Source: Trogon surrucura (taxonomy: Eukaryota; Chordata; Aves; Trogoniformes; Trogonidae). From it: a stretch of 64,000 bases of DNA. Under the pieces are notes generated by a model, which was not told the DNA's origin, did no database searches, and was given only the letters and a program-made list of their open reading frames with translations. The translations under genes were made by a program, and so were the position numbers. Below, one piece after another: positions 48,101-60,800 of the stretch. Numbering within the stretch: the stretch's first letter is position 1; every line of letters starts with the position of its first letter. The stretch lies in the NCBI GenBank assembly GCA_020746105.1, contig CM036626.1:20139001-20203000 (forward strand), read 5' to 3'.

Positions 48101-50214
48101 AGACTTGACAAGTTTTAAATATAGTCTCGATATGAGAACCCAGATAATGATGCCAAGGACAGAGATGATGCACAGGTCAGCGATGTGAGTGATGGGGAGA
48201 GCAGGGAGGGCTTGGGGGAAAACCAAGGTGTTGGTTTGCAGATGTTTTTCTGCTTTCCTCACCCAAGTGTGGCTGTTTGCAACTTGCTGCTGGCTCAGAC
48301 AGGAGATGCTCCGAGCTTTTGTCCCCAGCAGAAGAAAACCTTCTCCAAGAACCTCTGGTTCGAGTTCAAACTTGTGACTCCTCCAGCTACGCGTCTCTTC
48401 TCACCACGTAGCTAAGTTGAGCTTTCAGGGCAAACCCCACCATGAGAATCCTCCAGCTGCAGATGTCTCCACAGCAACAACTCACCTGGGAATTTTTGCA
48501 TGCTGTGAGAACAATAGCAGTTTCTGGGTGGAAAAGATCAGGGAAGAGGAAAGTCTAGAAGTCTAAACTGGACCTGGCCACTTGGTAAAGCTGCACGAGC
48601 AGTACCTTGTTTAACGCCTACAGTCATAAAATCCAAGTACAAAATATTTTCCAAAGGGGAGGCAGGGTGGGGAAAGGGCAAGTCACTTGCTTCTAAAACT
48701 TCCAGTGAAGTAGAAATCCCAGTGAAATTTCTGTTCTAAAGGTCAAATTAGAAGGCTCTCGTCCCCAGACCTGTAAACTGTTTCTGAAATCAGTGACTCT
48801 AAAAATTATTCATTAGAACACCAGCTCTTAAACTAAAATTCTATTAAGCTCTGTATCAAAGGGGGTTTTATTCCAAACTGCGGAGCCCCCTGTGTCGGGT
48901 TGACACAGCAGCAAGGACGTGGGCAGCGGAGCTTAATCTTTGTGTATTTGTGAAAGGGTTGACATAAACTCCTGCTTTTAAAAAGTCCGGTGCAGGTTTT
49001 ATAGAGACAGTGTTTAGAGATATTAGAGCCATAAATATCAGGAGGCAAATCTTGTCAAGTGTTTCGAGAGCAAAAAGCTTTAATGCTTTTGTGGGTGCTA
49101 GTCATCAGTTAAAGTGCTTTCAGCCTGCCTTCGTATAGACACACTATGATTTCTTCAAACCAGTGTCCTCTAAAATCTGAAATTGATTGAGATGCACTAG
49201 AATCTCATCTTCAAGACTACTTTATGGGCCAGATCAGCATAGTTTATAGTCTGCAGCCAGTGAAGTCGTATTATTCCATGGGCAGCGATGCAAATGACTT
49301 GTGTCTCCATCTGGTTCTGTATTTTGTCCAGGATCTGCAAGCATGCTTTGTTGTGTGTGGGGAGTCATGCAAATGTGATAAAAACAATTTGAAAGAGGGC
49401 GTACAAGTCTTGGTAGAAGGTTCTTTAGTCAGTCAGAACCAGAAGGATTTGGCCAATCCCTCTGATTAGGTTTGTGGGGTTTTTTTTCAACAAGATGTCA
49501 TTGCCATCTTATTCAGATTCCCCTTGAGAAAAGTCATGTGTTCCTTTAATTAAAAAAAAAAAAAAAATAAAAATCCCATTGACTTTGATTCCAGGACTGA
49601 ATATGACCTTAAACATCACTTTAAATTTTAGATTGCTGGGATCAACCTAAAATTACAGAAGGGGTGTGAGAAGGCAAACAACATTATGCTCCGTAAATCT
49701 CTTTAAATCATTCTTGAAAATTGGCTTTAGGTGTCTTAACTGTATCTGTGTACCTAGGTGGGTTGTACATTCCACATATATGAAGAGGTAACTGCCCTTT
49801 ATGTGTATTTTTACTTTTTCCTATTGTATGGGAGCTGTGAACTTCATTTAATATGAACTATATAAATGAACTTCAGTTAATATAAAGGTGGTGGCTTGTC
49901 CACTACAGAATACCCAAAACTGCCGGTGAACAAGTTTTAGCTTTCTAACTGGTCAGCTCTTAATTGATCAGATTCATTTTTAACCGTTCAAGATTTTTGG
50001 ATCTGAGGTACAACCAGGTCTCAAGGGTGAAATAGCAAACCAAGCACCCCGTGCAATATATGCAGGTTAAAAGAACCCCGTAAATGCTGACCCAAGGATC
50101 TGTTGCTGATCTATCTGAAGTATTACTAACCTAATCCAAGACTTATTTTTAGTGCAGTTACAGTGATAATGTGGTTAGTGTATAATATCCAGTTATTGCG
50201 AAGATATAAGGACA

Positions 50215-50441
50215 AAATTCTAGATCTAAGGAAGAAGTTCTTCACCTTGATGGTGGTGAGACACTGGCACAGGTTGCCCAGGGAGGCTGTGGATGCTCCA
50301 TCCCTGGGGGTGTCCAAGGCCAGGCTGGATGGAGAAATGAGCAACCTGATCTAGTGGGAGATGTCCCTGCCAGGGCAGGGGGTTGGAACTAAATGATCTC
50401 TGAGTTCCCTTCCAACCCAAATCATTCTGTGATTCTATGAT
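50215..50441 (+). mobile_element. CR1 LINE 3' fragment
   Basis: It begins around AAATTCTAGATCTAAGGAAG and reads the end of ORF2 as KKFFTLMVVRHWHRLPREAV, then DAPSLGVSKARLDG. The 3' UTR contains CAACCTGATCTAGTGGGAGA and GTTGGAACTAAATGATCTCT, ending CATTCTGTGATTCTATGA. This 3' UTR is visibly homologous to the tail of the SINE at 2976-3154. About 227 bp, plus strand. Confidence 0.9.
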
Positions 50442-50650
50442 CTTGCTGTGCTAGAAGAGCATGATGAGGGAGGGTGCGTCTTCTCCTTGGCTGGAACTGA
50501 CTGCAGATACTTGTTCGCACTCCCTGCTACTGCTGCATTACCTGACTTTTCTTCACTGGTTTCTATCTCTGTTAGATCTGGGTTTTGGTGCAGAGAAACT
50601 GCGGGTTGTGCTCGCAGCTTGGAGGCATCTGCTTCCGTCCTGCGACTCTG

Positions 50651-50669
50651 TCATCATCATCATCATCAT
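50651..50669 (+). repeat. (CAT)n microsatellite
   Basis: Six perfect TCA/CAT units followed by AGAATGG. The following sequence does not continue as CR1, so I treat it as a simple repeat. Confidence 0.75.
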
Positions 50670-50988
50670 AGAATGGCATCAGCGGGACCTTTGCGGTTGT
50701 ATTCTTGGGGTCCTCTGTTACAATCCCTCGTCTTTCCTTCAAGCACATAAATCCTCTGTCAAGGTTCGTTGGGTATCTCACTCTGTAGGAATAACGATCC
50801 ATTTGAAGACACAGATAGACATATATAGACGTCTATTATTAAGCTTTCGTATCTACTTGCTATTAACATCGAATCAGTAGAGCAATAGCACTGGTGTGTT
50901 ATCAAATTTGCTTTGCAAAAGTCTCTCAAGATAGACTTTAAGTAAAATAGAGCAGTGTAAAAGCCACTAAATTCTTGTGTGTGGTTTT

Positions 50989-51003
50989 TGTGTGTGTGTG
51001 TGC
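50989..51003 (+). repeat. (TG)n microsatellite
   Basis: Seven TG dinucleotides, preceded by an interrupted TGTGTGTGG tract at 50976-50984. Confidence 0.75.
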
Positions 51004-51639
51004 GTTTTTTTCTCTAAACTGGAATGTTTGTCATGTTTTCTTTTGGAAAGTAAGATTTGGTGATGTATAAAGAAGTGATTGGTGCGTGTTGTGTCTTTGC
51101 TAGAATATGGTGGAAGGAGAAATAGTTTTGTATCAGTTAAGCAAGGGTAGTAGTTAAAAAATAGCCTTGACACTGCTTTTTTAATCATTAGGAAGAAAAA
51201 CCCTTAAGAGTAATGACAAAGGGTTTCCTAACGGTGTGTGAATTTTTGACAGTGTGCCATTCAGGGCTATGTACAGCAGTGCTTGCTTCCACATGACATA
51301 GTCACATAAATTGGCTTTTTAAAAGACATGCAGACACCTGTCACCACCAATTCGAATAATTTGCTTTTCATGTAATTGTCTGTAATATTTGGGGGGTTTT
51401 TTAATAGTTCCAAAATTGCCCTCTTGTACAGAGCCTTCTCTCTTAATTATGAAAGTGTTTGGGATTCTAAAAATATGCTGCATGTTAAATTAAAAAAAAA
51501 TATTGAAAAAATTAAAAAAACACAAGCAAACCATGGAAACACTCCTCCGGCAAACAAAGGAAGGCAAAGCAGAGCTTAGCTTTCATAAAAAGTAGGGATC
51601 TCCCTGTCAAATCACCAATAACCTGAGACTTGCAGCCTC

Positions 51640-51930
51640 CGGAGGAAAGCCTCCTTGTTTCACTCCGGTTTTCGGGGCACGCCGAGTCGGCAGCTCAGTT
51701 ATTTCCATGTTGCAGCCAATAACGGGAACCAAGTGGTACGAACGCTGCAACCAATCTGCTCGGGTCGAGGGCTTAACCACCAACCGGTCGGTGGAGCTGT
51801 GAACGAGAAGGGAAATAAAATACAAAAAGCAGGGGTCAAACATGACGCTGCCTCCGCCAGCGGAGACGTGTGCGGGTCTGATCTTGTTTGCTTGCTCGTC
51901 CTCCGAGGTCATCTGTGAAATATTCATGTA
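51640..51930. promoter_or_regulatory. CpG-rich block with two CCAAT motifs
   Basis: Roughly 20 CpGs lie in about 290 bases, against a CpG-poor background. CCAAT occurs on the plus strand twice, in CAGCCAATAACGG (about 51713-51725) and GCAACCAATCTGC (about 51747-51759). CCAACCGGTCGGTGG is a partly palindromic element. The composition is that of a small CpG island, which could be an internal promoter or an unmethylated conserved element. There is no open reading frame of note starting downstream. Confidence 0.3.
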
Positions 51931-54900
51931 AAAGAGCAAACTTTGATTTCCAAGACGCATCTAGTGGTCACTCGGGAAAAGAATTGCCAAATCTCATAAA
52001 GTACAAACCCGAGTAGGTCCTAATAAAGGATAAAAGGCTGCAGCTCTTTTGTTTTGCTTGTAATTGAATCTTCTTTGCTACAAAGACCGATTTTTTTTTT
52101 GCACGTAAAACTTGGGGAAATTTTTCATTACTCCAGCCAAAGTTGGATAATTGTTACCGTGAAAAGCCATATGTTTTTGATTAAAATTTCCATATGCCAT
52201 TTACTGAGACAAACTACCAAGTCTTAAGGGGCTTTGGATCGTTTCAGATAGCTTAAGCTTTTATTAAACCACATTTGAGGCTTTGGGAGGAGGTCATTCA
52301 ATGCAATACCCTACCCAAATGGAAAGCTGATGGGGTTGACAGCTGCTGCTGGCACCTTTAGGGCTTTTGAGCAGTTTTGAGGAATAAGCATCTGCATCAG
52401 ACTGGCATCACTTACCGGGACCTGCACAAGTTGTGTCACTAAACGTTAAGGCAGAGTTTTAATAGAAGAATGTAGTGATACAGGAAAGGACATTTAAGTT
52501 CATATTGAAGGGTGGATGTTAGTGCGAACGTGCTAATAGCGTTATTGCACTCTCGTGCATTTCAGCACCAGATGTCAAGATTTTGTGCAAATATTAGCTA
52601 ATTAAGTCTCTTCTGAGAGACACGGTTTGAGTGCTCATCCTTGGAGATGTGCAAGCTTGGTCACAGAGAGCTTAAGTGACTTTCCCAAAGTCATGCACTC
52701 GTTGGTACCGTGGTGGCAGTTAAGTCTGATTTAGAATTGATTCTGTGGAGATGAAGAAGATTAAATGGCATCATCACTCGGTCGTTAAATAAGGTGTGAG
52801 TAGCACTGTTCGTTGTGATAACCTGTCTGCATCCCTCGGTGTTACATCCTCTTTGCACTGAAAACATCACTAGTCACATCCTCACGTGATGCTGAAGTTA
52901 CTGGAGCTTATACATCGTTGTTCTATTTTCAATGGAGTCACTGGTTTAGCACTGTGTGCTCCCAGTTAAGCTTTTCAGGACATTGACCTCCACAGTCGGA
53001 CGACGTTAATATTTTGTTCCTCGGTGATTTCTCTTAAGCATTTTTGGCAATTGCTTTGTAAATAGAGAATGTGCAAATTAAACAGGGAGAAAACCCTAAT
53101 AGGCAAGTGTATTCTTTTCCTGACAGTCATAGGTGTATCTGATCTTGATTATTTGAAATCACATATTTTAAATAAAAGCCTGATCTGCGAGTTATTTGTT
53201 GATGGATGTGACCTGGGATTTCTTGTACTGAGGTCTGCTCTGAGCAGCTGGGGCAAGTTTGCATCCTTCTGGTGTGCGCTAGGCTGCGATGTTTCCTTTT
53301 TGATCCCGTGAATAGAAAAAGTTGGCTTTTTTCATGGACATATACTCCCCAGTGCCACAAATGTTTGTGAGGAATTCACAGAAGAGTTTCTGGATGGATA
53401 TACTATCATGAAAAGCACGTGTGGGGATCCTGGCTCTAACGAGAAGCTGTTTCTGTTTGTGTCAGCAGTCCTCGATTCTAGTTGTGTTTTGTTTGTTTTA
53501 TATTTTTGAAATTAAAACTCCTTTCTTTTTTTGATCTGTGCAATGACACGTCACGGTAATTGAAGGAATTCACACCCTAAAAATCTTTAATTAAGTCACA
53601 AAGATGCCTGCATGCTAAAACTTAATGAACTTACCACTTCCAGGCATTGTTTTGCTTTGTCTCGCTCCCTCCTTTCTGTTTAGCAATGCTCATTGCGTTG
53701 GGTCTAACATTTAACTGTAAAACCCTAAAATGACTGGGTCTTTTATTTCCATTAAGAGCTATTTAGTACCCCATAGGGTACTTAAGCGTAATATGATGAT
53801 TTTCAGATTTCTTACATACTACATTGCCAAGTCCCAGGGAGCAAACCTCTCGGGGCATCAGGTCACCCCTGGCTTCCAGACCTCCTCCTCCTTCCCAGTG
53901 TTTCATCCAGCTGAAGGCTAGATGGGGTCAATGTCCTGCAACATGGCCTCGTCTTTATCTTACCTGCAAACCAGAAATGTCTCACTTGTGCTCGAGAAAG
54001 CAGTGACCTGTTCCAAGCTTTCACTGCCTCCCTCCCAAATCCAAAATCTAACAAGAAGGGGCGAGTAGGAAAAGACACAGTGAGGAAAGTATGAGTAGAG
54101 GCCAGCCCTGTAGCAGCATGTGCTGAAGAGCTGTGCCAGGGGGGACATCTGCTTGGGCACAGTGGCAGGTCCAGCAGCTGGACTCTTCCCCAAGGTCACC
54201 TAATTCTGCTCTGTTGCAATTTCCAGTGGAAAGAGAGTTGGTACGGAGGTGTGATAGTCCTGCTTCAAACCTTCTTCCCAAATGGTGAGCGTGCCGAGAA
54301 ATAATTGAGGCTGCTGGCTTAATAAGTCTTCTGGCATTTTTTGTAGGTTTGTTTTGGGGTATTTTACTGGCAAATAAAACCAAAAATTGTCATTTGTGAG
54401 CCAGAATCTTTGAGCCTGGGGGCAAGGCAAAGTGGAACTTAATGCTCTTCTCAGGGGAGACGCGTACAGCTGAACCATTTACACTGCCAGAGTAATTTTG
54501 CAGTATTAAGGGTTATTTTCTTCTTCTCTTCTTCTATTGATTTTTAATGTCAAAAGTATAGAGAATAATTTCTTACCCACTCTCTGGGTAGGGCTGGAGA
54601 GGCGCTACACAGCTGTGTTTCCCTTGGAGGAAGGTAAAACACGGGGAAAGAGGTGTTAGAGTGCTGCTTCTTCATTAAAGCATCCTGTGGGGTCGTTCTG
54701 AGCAAGCGCTGAACGAGTGGCCTTACCTGCATGCCTGGGGGATTCAGTGGCACAAAATTTCAGCACAATATTCTGCACCTGTTTGAGGAGAGGTTCGTAG
54801 GAAAGGGTTTTGTAGCGTGTGGAAGCAGAGGAGCGCCTTTCGAACCGGCACGTCGCTAACCTGTACGCTTTGCAACCCACGAGCAGCGCTAATTGTTGTC

Positions 54901-56183
54901 CCTAATTGCTTGGGAGAGGTTGCAAGATGGTATTTAAATGAAGTTTCTTATTAATGAAATCTTAATGCTATTATTGTTGGTTCAAGTTCCTGTTTAGGTA
55001 TTGCGAAAATAAATTTGAAGTGTGGGTTTCAGAATGCAGGAGCATGATCAACCTAATCAGTTTGATGAGACGTTAGCCTTTCTTGTAATTACTTTAATCT
55101 TGTTGGTTTACTTGGAGCCAAATTTTAAGTACACGCGAGAGGCTTTTCAGAACTGACAGTTGATTTTCGAAGCTCGATAGTTTGCACTAGGAGCAACAGC
55201 GGCGAATGCTCTGCTCCCTTTGCTGCCGCCAATTGATTTGGACCGTTCTTCCATCATTTCCTCCTTTTTTTCATCCCAGCAGAGACTTCTTTTCCTGGTA
55301 GCAAGCCTTTTCTTGTCAGAAAGGTGCAGCTATCCGCTTTGTCACCGAGTAGGGTGATTTCTTCCTTCCAAAATAAGTTCGAGGGCTGGATTTGCATTTC
55401 AGCTATTGAGTCACGCACTTTCCCTCCGTGCTGTCGTAATCAGGAGCTGCTGGGTCACTGAGCAGGTGGCTGTTTCTTGTGATTAGTAATGAAAGACCTT
55501 TCCCATCCCCTCCCCTGTGATTAACAGAAGATTTCCCTAGAGCACTGTATAAACACGCAGGCTCGGGGTTGATGCAGTTCTTCTTTCATCCGTTCCAAAG
55601 CAGACCTGACTTTTTTAGGATTCAGGCCTGAAAAGTGAGTTCTGTGTAATCTCTAAAATGTTCGGTGTGTGTGCGTGGCGTAATGTATTAGTTCTGTCAA
55701 CGTGGAGGAAGATATAAATACCTAAATAGAGATAGTGGAGAATTTTCCATTAAATATTGAGACTTACCCGTACTTCTGCAATTTTTCTTTCTAGTGCATG
55801 TATGTGTGTGTGAATATACATACATCTGCTTTGATGACTGGGGCTGGATTTTCTTTTACTTTTTCATTTATTGGTGATAATAAACATGTAGAAGTGCTTC
55901 CTGATATCACATTTATTCCTCCAGGCATTGTTTTGGTGTTAGCCTATTATTCCTCAAGCGACCATCCTCAACGAGTGTGGGATCCAATCTTGTGCCTGTG
56001 TGCAGTTAGAATAATGTATTTAAAGTTCTGGGACTGACGGCTGCCTGGAGGAATTTACTAATGGTTCCCAAAAAGTGCCGTCCCACCTTTTTTTGTAGAA
56101 CCTAGGACAGAAAAATGAGATCTCTCTATATTCATTGATTGTGAGTTTTCTTCTGTTTTCTTTCTGTCTTTTTGACTCAGGCC

Positions 56184-56206
56184 AAAAAAAAAAAAAAAAA
56201 AAAAAA
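56184..56206 (+). repeat. Poly(A) run of about 23
   Basis: A pure A tract after AGGCC and before GACAGAGGG. There is no recognisable retroelement body upstream, so it is listed as a homopolymer. Confidence 0.8.
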
Positions 56207-56784
56207 GACAGAGGGACAAAGAAAATCACCCTGCTTAAAGTTTTAGACCCAGACTATGACTTGAGGCTGGGAAGCTTTATTGTCTCCCCATACCTACACA
56301 GAGTCTGAAAAAAACAGCCCACGCTGGTTAAACCGGCTGTTAAATTGATACCTGAGTTAAATTTGGGCAGTTTTCCATCTACAGCGTAGTTTTGAACCTG
56401 TTTTGCCCAAAAGGGTTTGATCTTGCAGCAGCCTCAGCACCTAAAACAAGGGCAGCCCTGCCTGGGGTCGGTCAGCGTTGCTTCTGGCTGTGGGCTTGGG
56501 CAAAAAAAAAAAGATAGGAGGGTGCTTGGTCTGCACTAGTTTTGGTTTTACAAATAATTCAGTGCAGTGCAGCAGGCTTTATGAGTCCCCACAATGTTTA
56601 TCCACTAAAATACAAATGAAAAAAACTCTTAAAAAAAAGAAATAAGATCCTGGGAATGATGTAACATACCCACTACTTCCACAGGAGTTCCCCTTTTGCC
56701 TAAATTCTGTCCTGAATTGGGCTTTAGCAGGAAAAGTCCATGAAAAAAAAGGTTTCTGAAATGAAGCAGAGATTTATTCTGATG

Positions 56785-56830
56785 TTATTTATTTATTTAT
56801 TTATCTATCTCCCTATTTATTTAGTTATTT
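56785..56830 (+). repeat. (TTTA)n imperfect microsatellite
   Basis: Tandem TTTA units, interrupted in the middle by TCTATCTCCC and resuming as TATTTATTTAG. Confidence 0.8.
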
Positions 56831-57799
56831 ACGTAACATGCCAGTGCTTACTGAAAACATTTTCAAGAAGGGCTAAAAATCGAGGGTTAATTTTTCATCC
56901 TCACAACCTTATAATGATGTTTCTGCTTGTTCCTGCTGTTAAATATTTATCACCTGTGTGTTTTCTCTGGTCCCCAACTGCATCGACAACAGGTTTGTAA
57001 TCACCTAACCGCAGCTCAGCTACACTGAAAGCAAAAAAAAAGAAAAGAAAATAAATTAAAAAAAAAAGAAATGCAAGAGACTGTTAAAGATAGAAGGCTG
57101 CCAAAGGGGTTTGGTGTAGCAGTGCTCCTGTGCAGCAGCTGATGATGCTGGTTGATGCTTGGTGCCACTGCTCGGCTCACAGAGTCACCCCGTCACTTAA
57201 CAGCAACTTTCTTGAGTTCAGTGTGCAAGGACAGAAGAAAGCGAGTTGCATTTTTGCAGTGCGTGGCCTCTGAAGGAGAAAAAAAAAGGAGAGAGATGGA
57301 AGGAGGAATTAGATGTAAGTGCTGTGTGGCTAAGAAACAGCCCTTGCAAGAGATTTCCCCATGGGAAGGGAAGGGTCTCTACACACGGGTTGCGAGAGCA
57401 TCAGGAACAAGTCTCCTAAAGGGAAACAAAACTGGCTTATGGCATAATTGAAGGTAGTGATTATCTAAGGCAGTAATTCTTCATAAATTCGTAAAATAAG
57501 ACTAGTAGCATTACAAGTTGCTGGAGTTTTCTCTAGGCGTGTCTTGTGCTCTGGGTAAATGAGCACCTTTTCCCCCTTACCAGCTGTGTAGCCCATGATG
57601 TTTTCGCTACTGCCACGGCAGTCACCCCCTGCCCCCCACGATCCACTGGGGTCCCACCAACCCACCTTCCACGCTGATGTTCTCTTTGTTTCTCTGTCAG
57701 ACAACGAAGTCCTAACGAACCTTCTGTCTTTCTCATGAGGAAAAAAAACCAAAACAAAACATGAAACTCTCCGTAATTGACTTCTTTCTCTCTTGGCAG

Positions 57800-57895
57800 A
57801 TCTTGAGAACTTCAAAACCAGGACGAGAAGCACGGTGTCCGTCCGGCAGGGCCAGGGCATGGTGCTGCTGTGTGGACCACCACCGCATTCTGGAG
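57800..57895 (+). CDS. CNTN4: Contactin-4, start of Ig domain 2 (split codon 120 to residue 151)
   Basis: After the acceptor ctcttggcag, AT completes Tyr120. The exon then encodes [31 protein letters not shown] and the first base of codon 152. Cys144 is the first cysteine of Ig2; its partner is in a later exon outside the window. The donor is gtgaag at 57896-57901. The length, 96 nt, equals what I expect from the human peptide between the same splice phases, where codon 152 is Glu. Phase is 1 on entry and 1 on exit. Because exon 2 also exits in phase 1, exon 2 joined directly to this exon keeps the frame. Confidence 0.96.
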
Positions 57896-60800
57896 GTGAA
57901 GTAGTTTCCTTCTCTTGCTTTCAGCTTTCTGTGGCAATTTGCTTAGTTTTTAATCTCAGGGTACGTTTTAAGATGTTTGGAACAGCACACTTTAAAGGAA
58001 AAGATTGTGGTGGTGCCATCCTGACCAAATGGGTTGTGCTGGCTGGTCCTGTTGACTAAACACACTGGGAGGGCTCCAGTTGGGTGTAAGTGCAGAGAAA
58101 GAGCCTGATCTTACTGCATACGAGTACGCCCTTAGGGGATGAACTGATGCAAACTAAAGCAGTATGTGCACGTGTAGAAAACATAGCCAAGACCTTGTGC
58201 AACTTTTAGAAGCCTTTCGGTATGTGCCCTGGGTGCATCTTCTGCAAAAAGGTTCAAGATTGCTGACAGAGCTGCTTTTGTGAATTGTCTTTTCTTTTCC
58301 AACAGACATTGTCATTGGTTTTTTCTCCTGGGTGCTTGAGCTCTATTAGCAGTTGTCCAGGTCTCATATGGTGATTATTTCTGGAGCGGCATATGTGTTC
58401 CTCCTGCTGGTTTTGTGGGAGTGAGAGGCAAGGGAGAGTGGTGCGGGAGAGGAGGAAATAATGTGCCAGCAAGTTCTGTAGGGATGCTGAAGGCTCCCGC
58501 TGTATTCTCTGCTGGCGTTCACACCTACACCTGCTTTTGTGGAAACCATAATCTGCAGGCTCAGGCAGAGAGATGGAGAAACTTTGCTTGTCCCTGAGGG
58601 TTTGCCACTGTGTGCACTGCTCTCGTTCTCTGGATATACGTTTAAATCCATTATTATTAGAGACAGGTGCTGACTGTAACTCAGGGCTCATGGCGTGTCC
58701 TTAAATACAGACCGTGCAGAAAAGGGTGTAACCTGTCTTGACAGTCCCTGGTATCTCTAATACCTCAAAAAGAGCCAGATTTCTGACTTTAGTGGAGAAA
58801 TGGAAAAACTGCAGCGGCAGACAGGCAAAAAAATGAACCCGTGGTGTTCAGAGTGCCCTTATCGACATGTACTCTGCCGAGTGTACTATAGTTGCATTAT
58901 AAAGTGATTGATCCCCTCTTAAAATATTGCTAATTTGTCATTTCCGCACCCATCGCGTGTCGCACTGGCTGTTTGTTGGCTGACATCCCGGACGCGTGTG
59001 TTCCACTGTTGCATCTCTATCCAAAAAACGTGTTAGGAAGGGAGTGGGTTAGTCAGCTCTTCTTTCCAGGTGCCGTTTCAGGCAGGGCTCACCTGTGCCC
59101 GACACGCTCCGTGTGTCGCGCCGCGAACCGCTGCTGGCTCTTGTGTAGGGATTTGCTAGTCGCAAACGAGCGGTTATCTCTCTCGTGGACCAGCATCCCT
59201 TTTAAAGAGATTTGCCATCCTGGTTTGAAATCTTGTCTCTCCTCACCAGCGGCATGGAAACTACCTGGTGAGCTGTTTGCCATCCGGCTGCTTTTACTGT
59301 GTGGGTTGAAGGAGACGTGTGGAGCTTGTGGAGTTCCTCAGCTGTGTCCGACCAGCTGGCGGGGAGACCTTGCTTTTACCTCCTGTGAGGAAGGAGCTGT
59401 GTGGCAAACATACCTGCCCACTTAATTAATTCAGCTAAGACCTCTTAATCTATTCAGCCTCACTCCCCTTTTGACTTCAGCTGCCCTTTTAGTTCAGAGA
59501 TTAGCAGGAGGGTTTCACTGTCTCAGATTTCTGATGTTCGTTGCTCGAAGGTGGTTCCTGCACCTGTGATACCAAGTCCACAAAATTACTCGTATGAGTG
59601 TGGCTCCTAGCAGTGTTGGCTGTATCCCAGAATTACGTGCCCTCTGGTCTGCAGGGATGGGGCTGCCCCCTCAGCCTCTGTGGATGGGTCTCGTTGCCAT
59701 GTGTGATGAGGCAGCTGCCAAAGGTATTTCCTAAAAATCACTGGAAAAAAGGGGAAAGTTCTGGTCTAGGTGTACGTACTCGTGGCACAACGACATTCCG
59801 TTACTAGCGGTTTGTGTCCAGTCTGTGGAAAAGAACATCTTATGGTGACTGGGAGGTAAGAGTGTTTCTGGTGCCTGGGGAGGCACAAAGCTGAAGGAGA
59901 AATATTTCCCTCAGTCATTTAGACGAGAGATGACTTCGTACATCACCACCACCAAGGACTTGCTCTTTTCCAGCTAGAAAATTATCTTAGTTGTAGCCAG
60001 ATCTACAATTAGTCTAAGTTACTAATATTGTAATTCTGTAGCTATGCTGGGCTAGAGTTATGCTGGTTGTTGTTCTCTGGTTTGCACGCAAAGTATTTTC
60101 ATGGCAAGTCACAAGTGGGCCAGTTAATTCAGACTTGAGATCCTTGTACTGCAGGAAATGATCTTCTCCGTGGCAAGATTTTCTTCTACTTTTCCTTCCT
60201 CCCCAGGTTAGAAATCAGGATGAGTTTTAAAAGCCACAGCTGCCAAGTTAATGCTTTTCAGCCGCGCGCCTCGCGGTTCCCGGCGTAATCGAAACGATTT
60301 GGTCTGTAGCAGCCGCTGCACAATTACCGCAGTATCTCCTGCTCCAGCCCTGGGCAGGTGGAGGTTCGTAAGAGAATATCAGAGCTCGCTGGGAAGTAGC
60401 TGCACGTCGGAAAACCGCCGTTGTTTCACGGGCAGTTTTCATCCCCAGGGGCAGGGTTGATGTTTGCAAAGCAGGAGAGATCAGTTCCTTTCTAGTACCT
60501 CGATATCCCGCAGCTGGGATGCGACATGGCAAGCGTTTCAATGTTGTAGGGCGACAGTAAAAAACATTGGGGTTAGAAGCGAAAAATAATGTCTCTCGTT
60601 GAAAGTGCAGGTGGTGTTAAAATAGAGAAGATGCAATTACTTACTCTGGAATTTGATTAGGACGGCAAACGTAAATTCATCATCCTTGCAAAAAGTGCCT
60701 GGGGACGTTAATGACCAAGGCTGAAGCATAGAACTGTCTGAGGGGGAAAAAAACCCCACCTTTTTCTAAAAATTGTTTCTTTAGTTTCTGTTCTGCGTTG

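Larger units (their letters stand above)
38248..57799 (+). other. CNTN4: CNTN4 intron between exons 4 and 5 (19.6 kb)
   Basis: This intron runs from gtaagt to a pyrimidine tract (cttctttctctcttggcag). Listed within it are an LTR at 38981, an unrecognised antisense ORF at 41918, CpG-rich blocks at 44310 and 51640, CR1 copies at 44507 and 50215, and simple repeats. Other stretches (39900-41900, 42900-44150, 45110-50190, 52000-57790) are AT-leaning with homopolymers; I recognise nothing in them. An antisense ORF of 189 codons at 47542-48111 has no recognisable domain. Confidence 0.85.

Noticed and set aside
47542-48111. Minus-strand ORF of about 189 codons in a GC-richer stretch
   Set aside because: Not recognised as any protein or repeat; contains a Phe run encoded by a poly(A/T) tract. 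Kept only as a remark in the intron 4 entry.
50651-50760. A further minus-strand CR1 starting at CATCATAGAATGG
   Set aside because: After the simple repeat the sequence does not follow the CR1 3' UTR.
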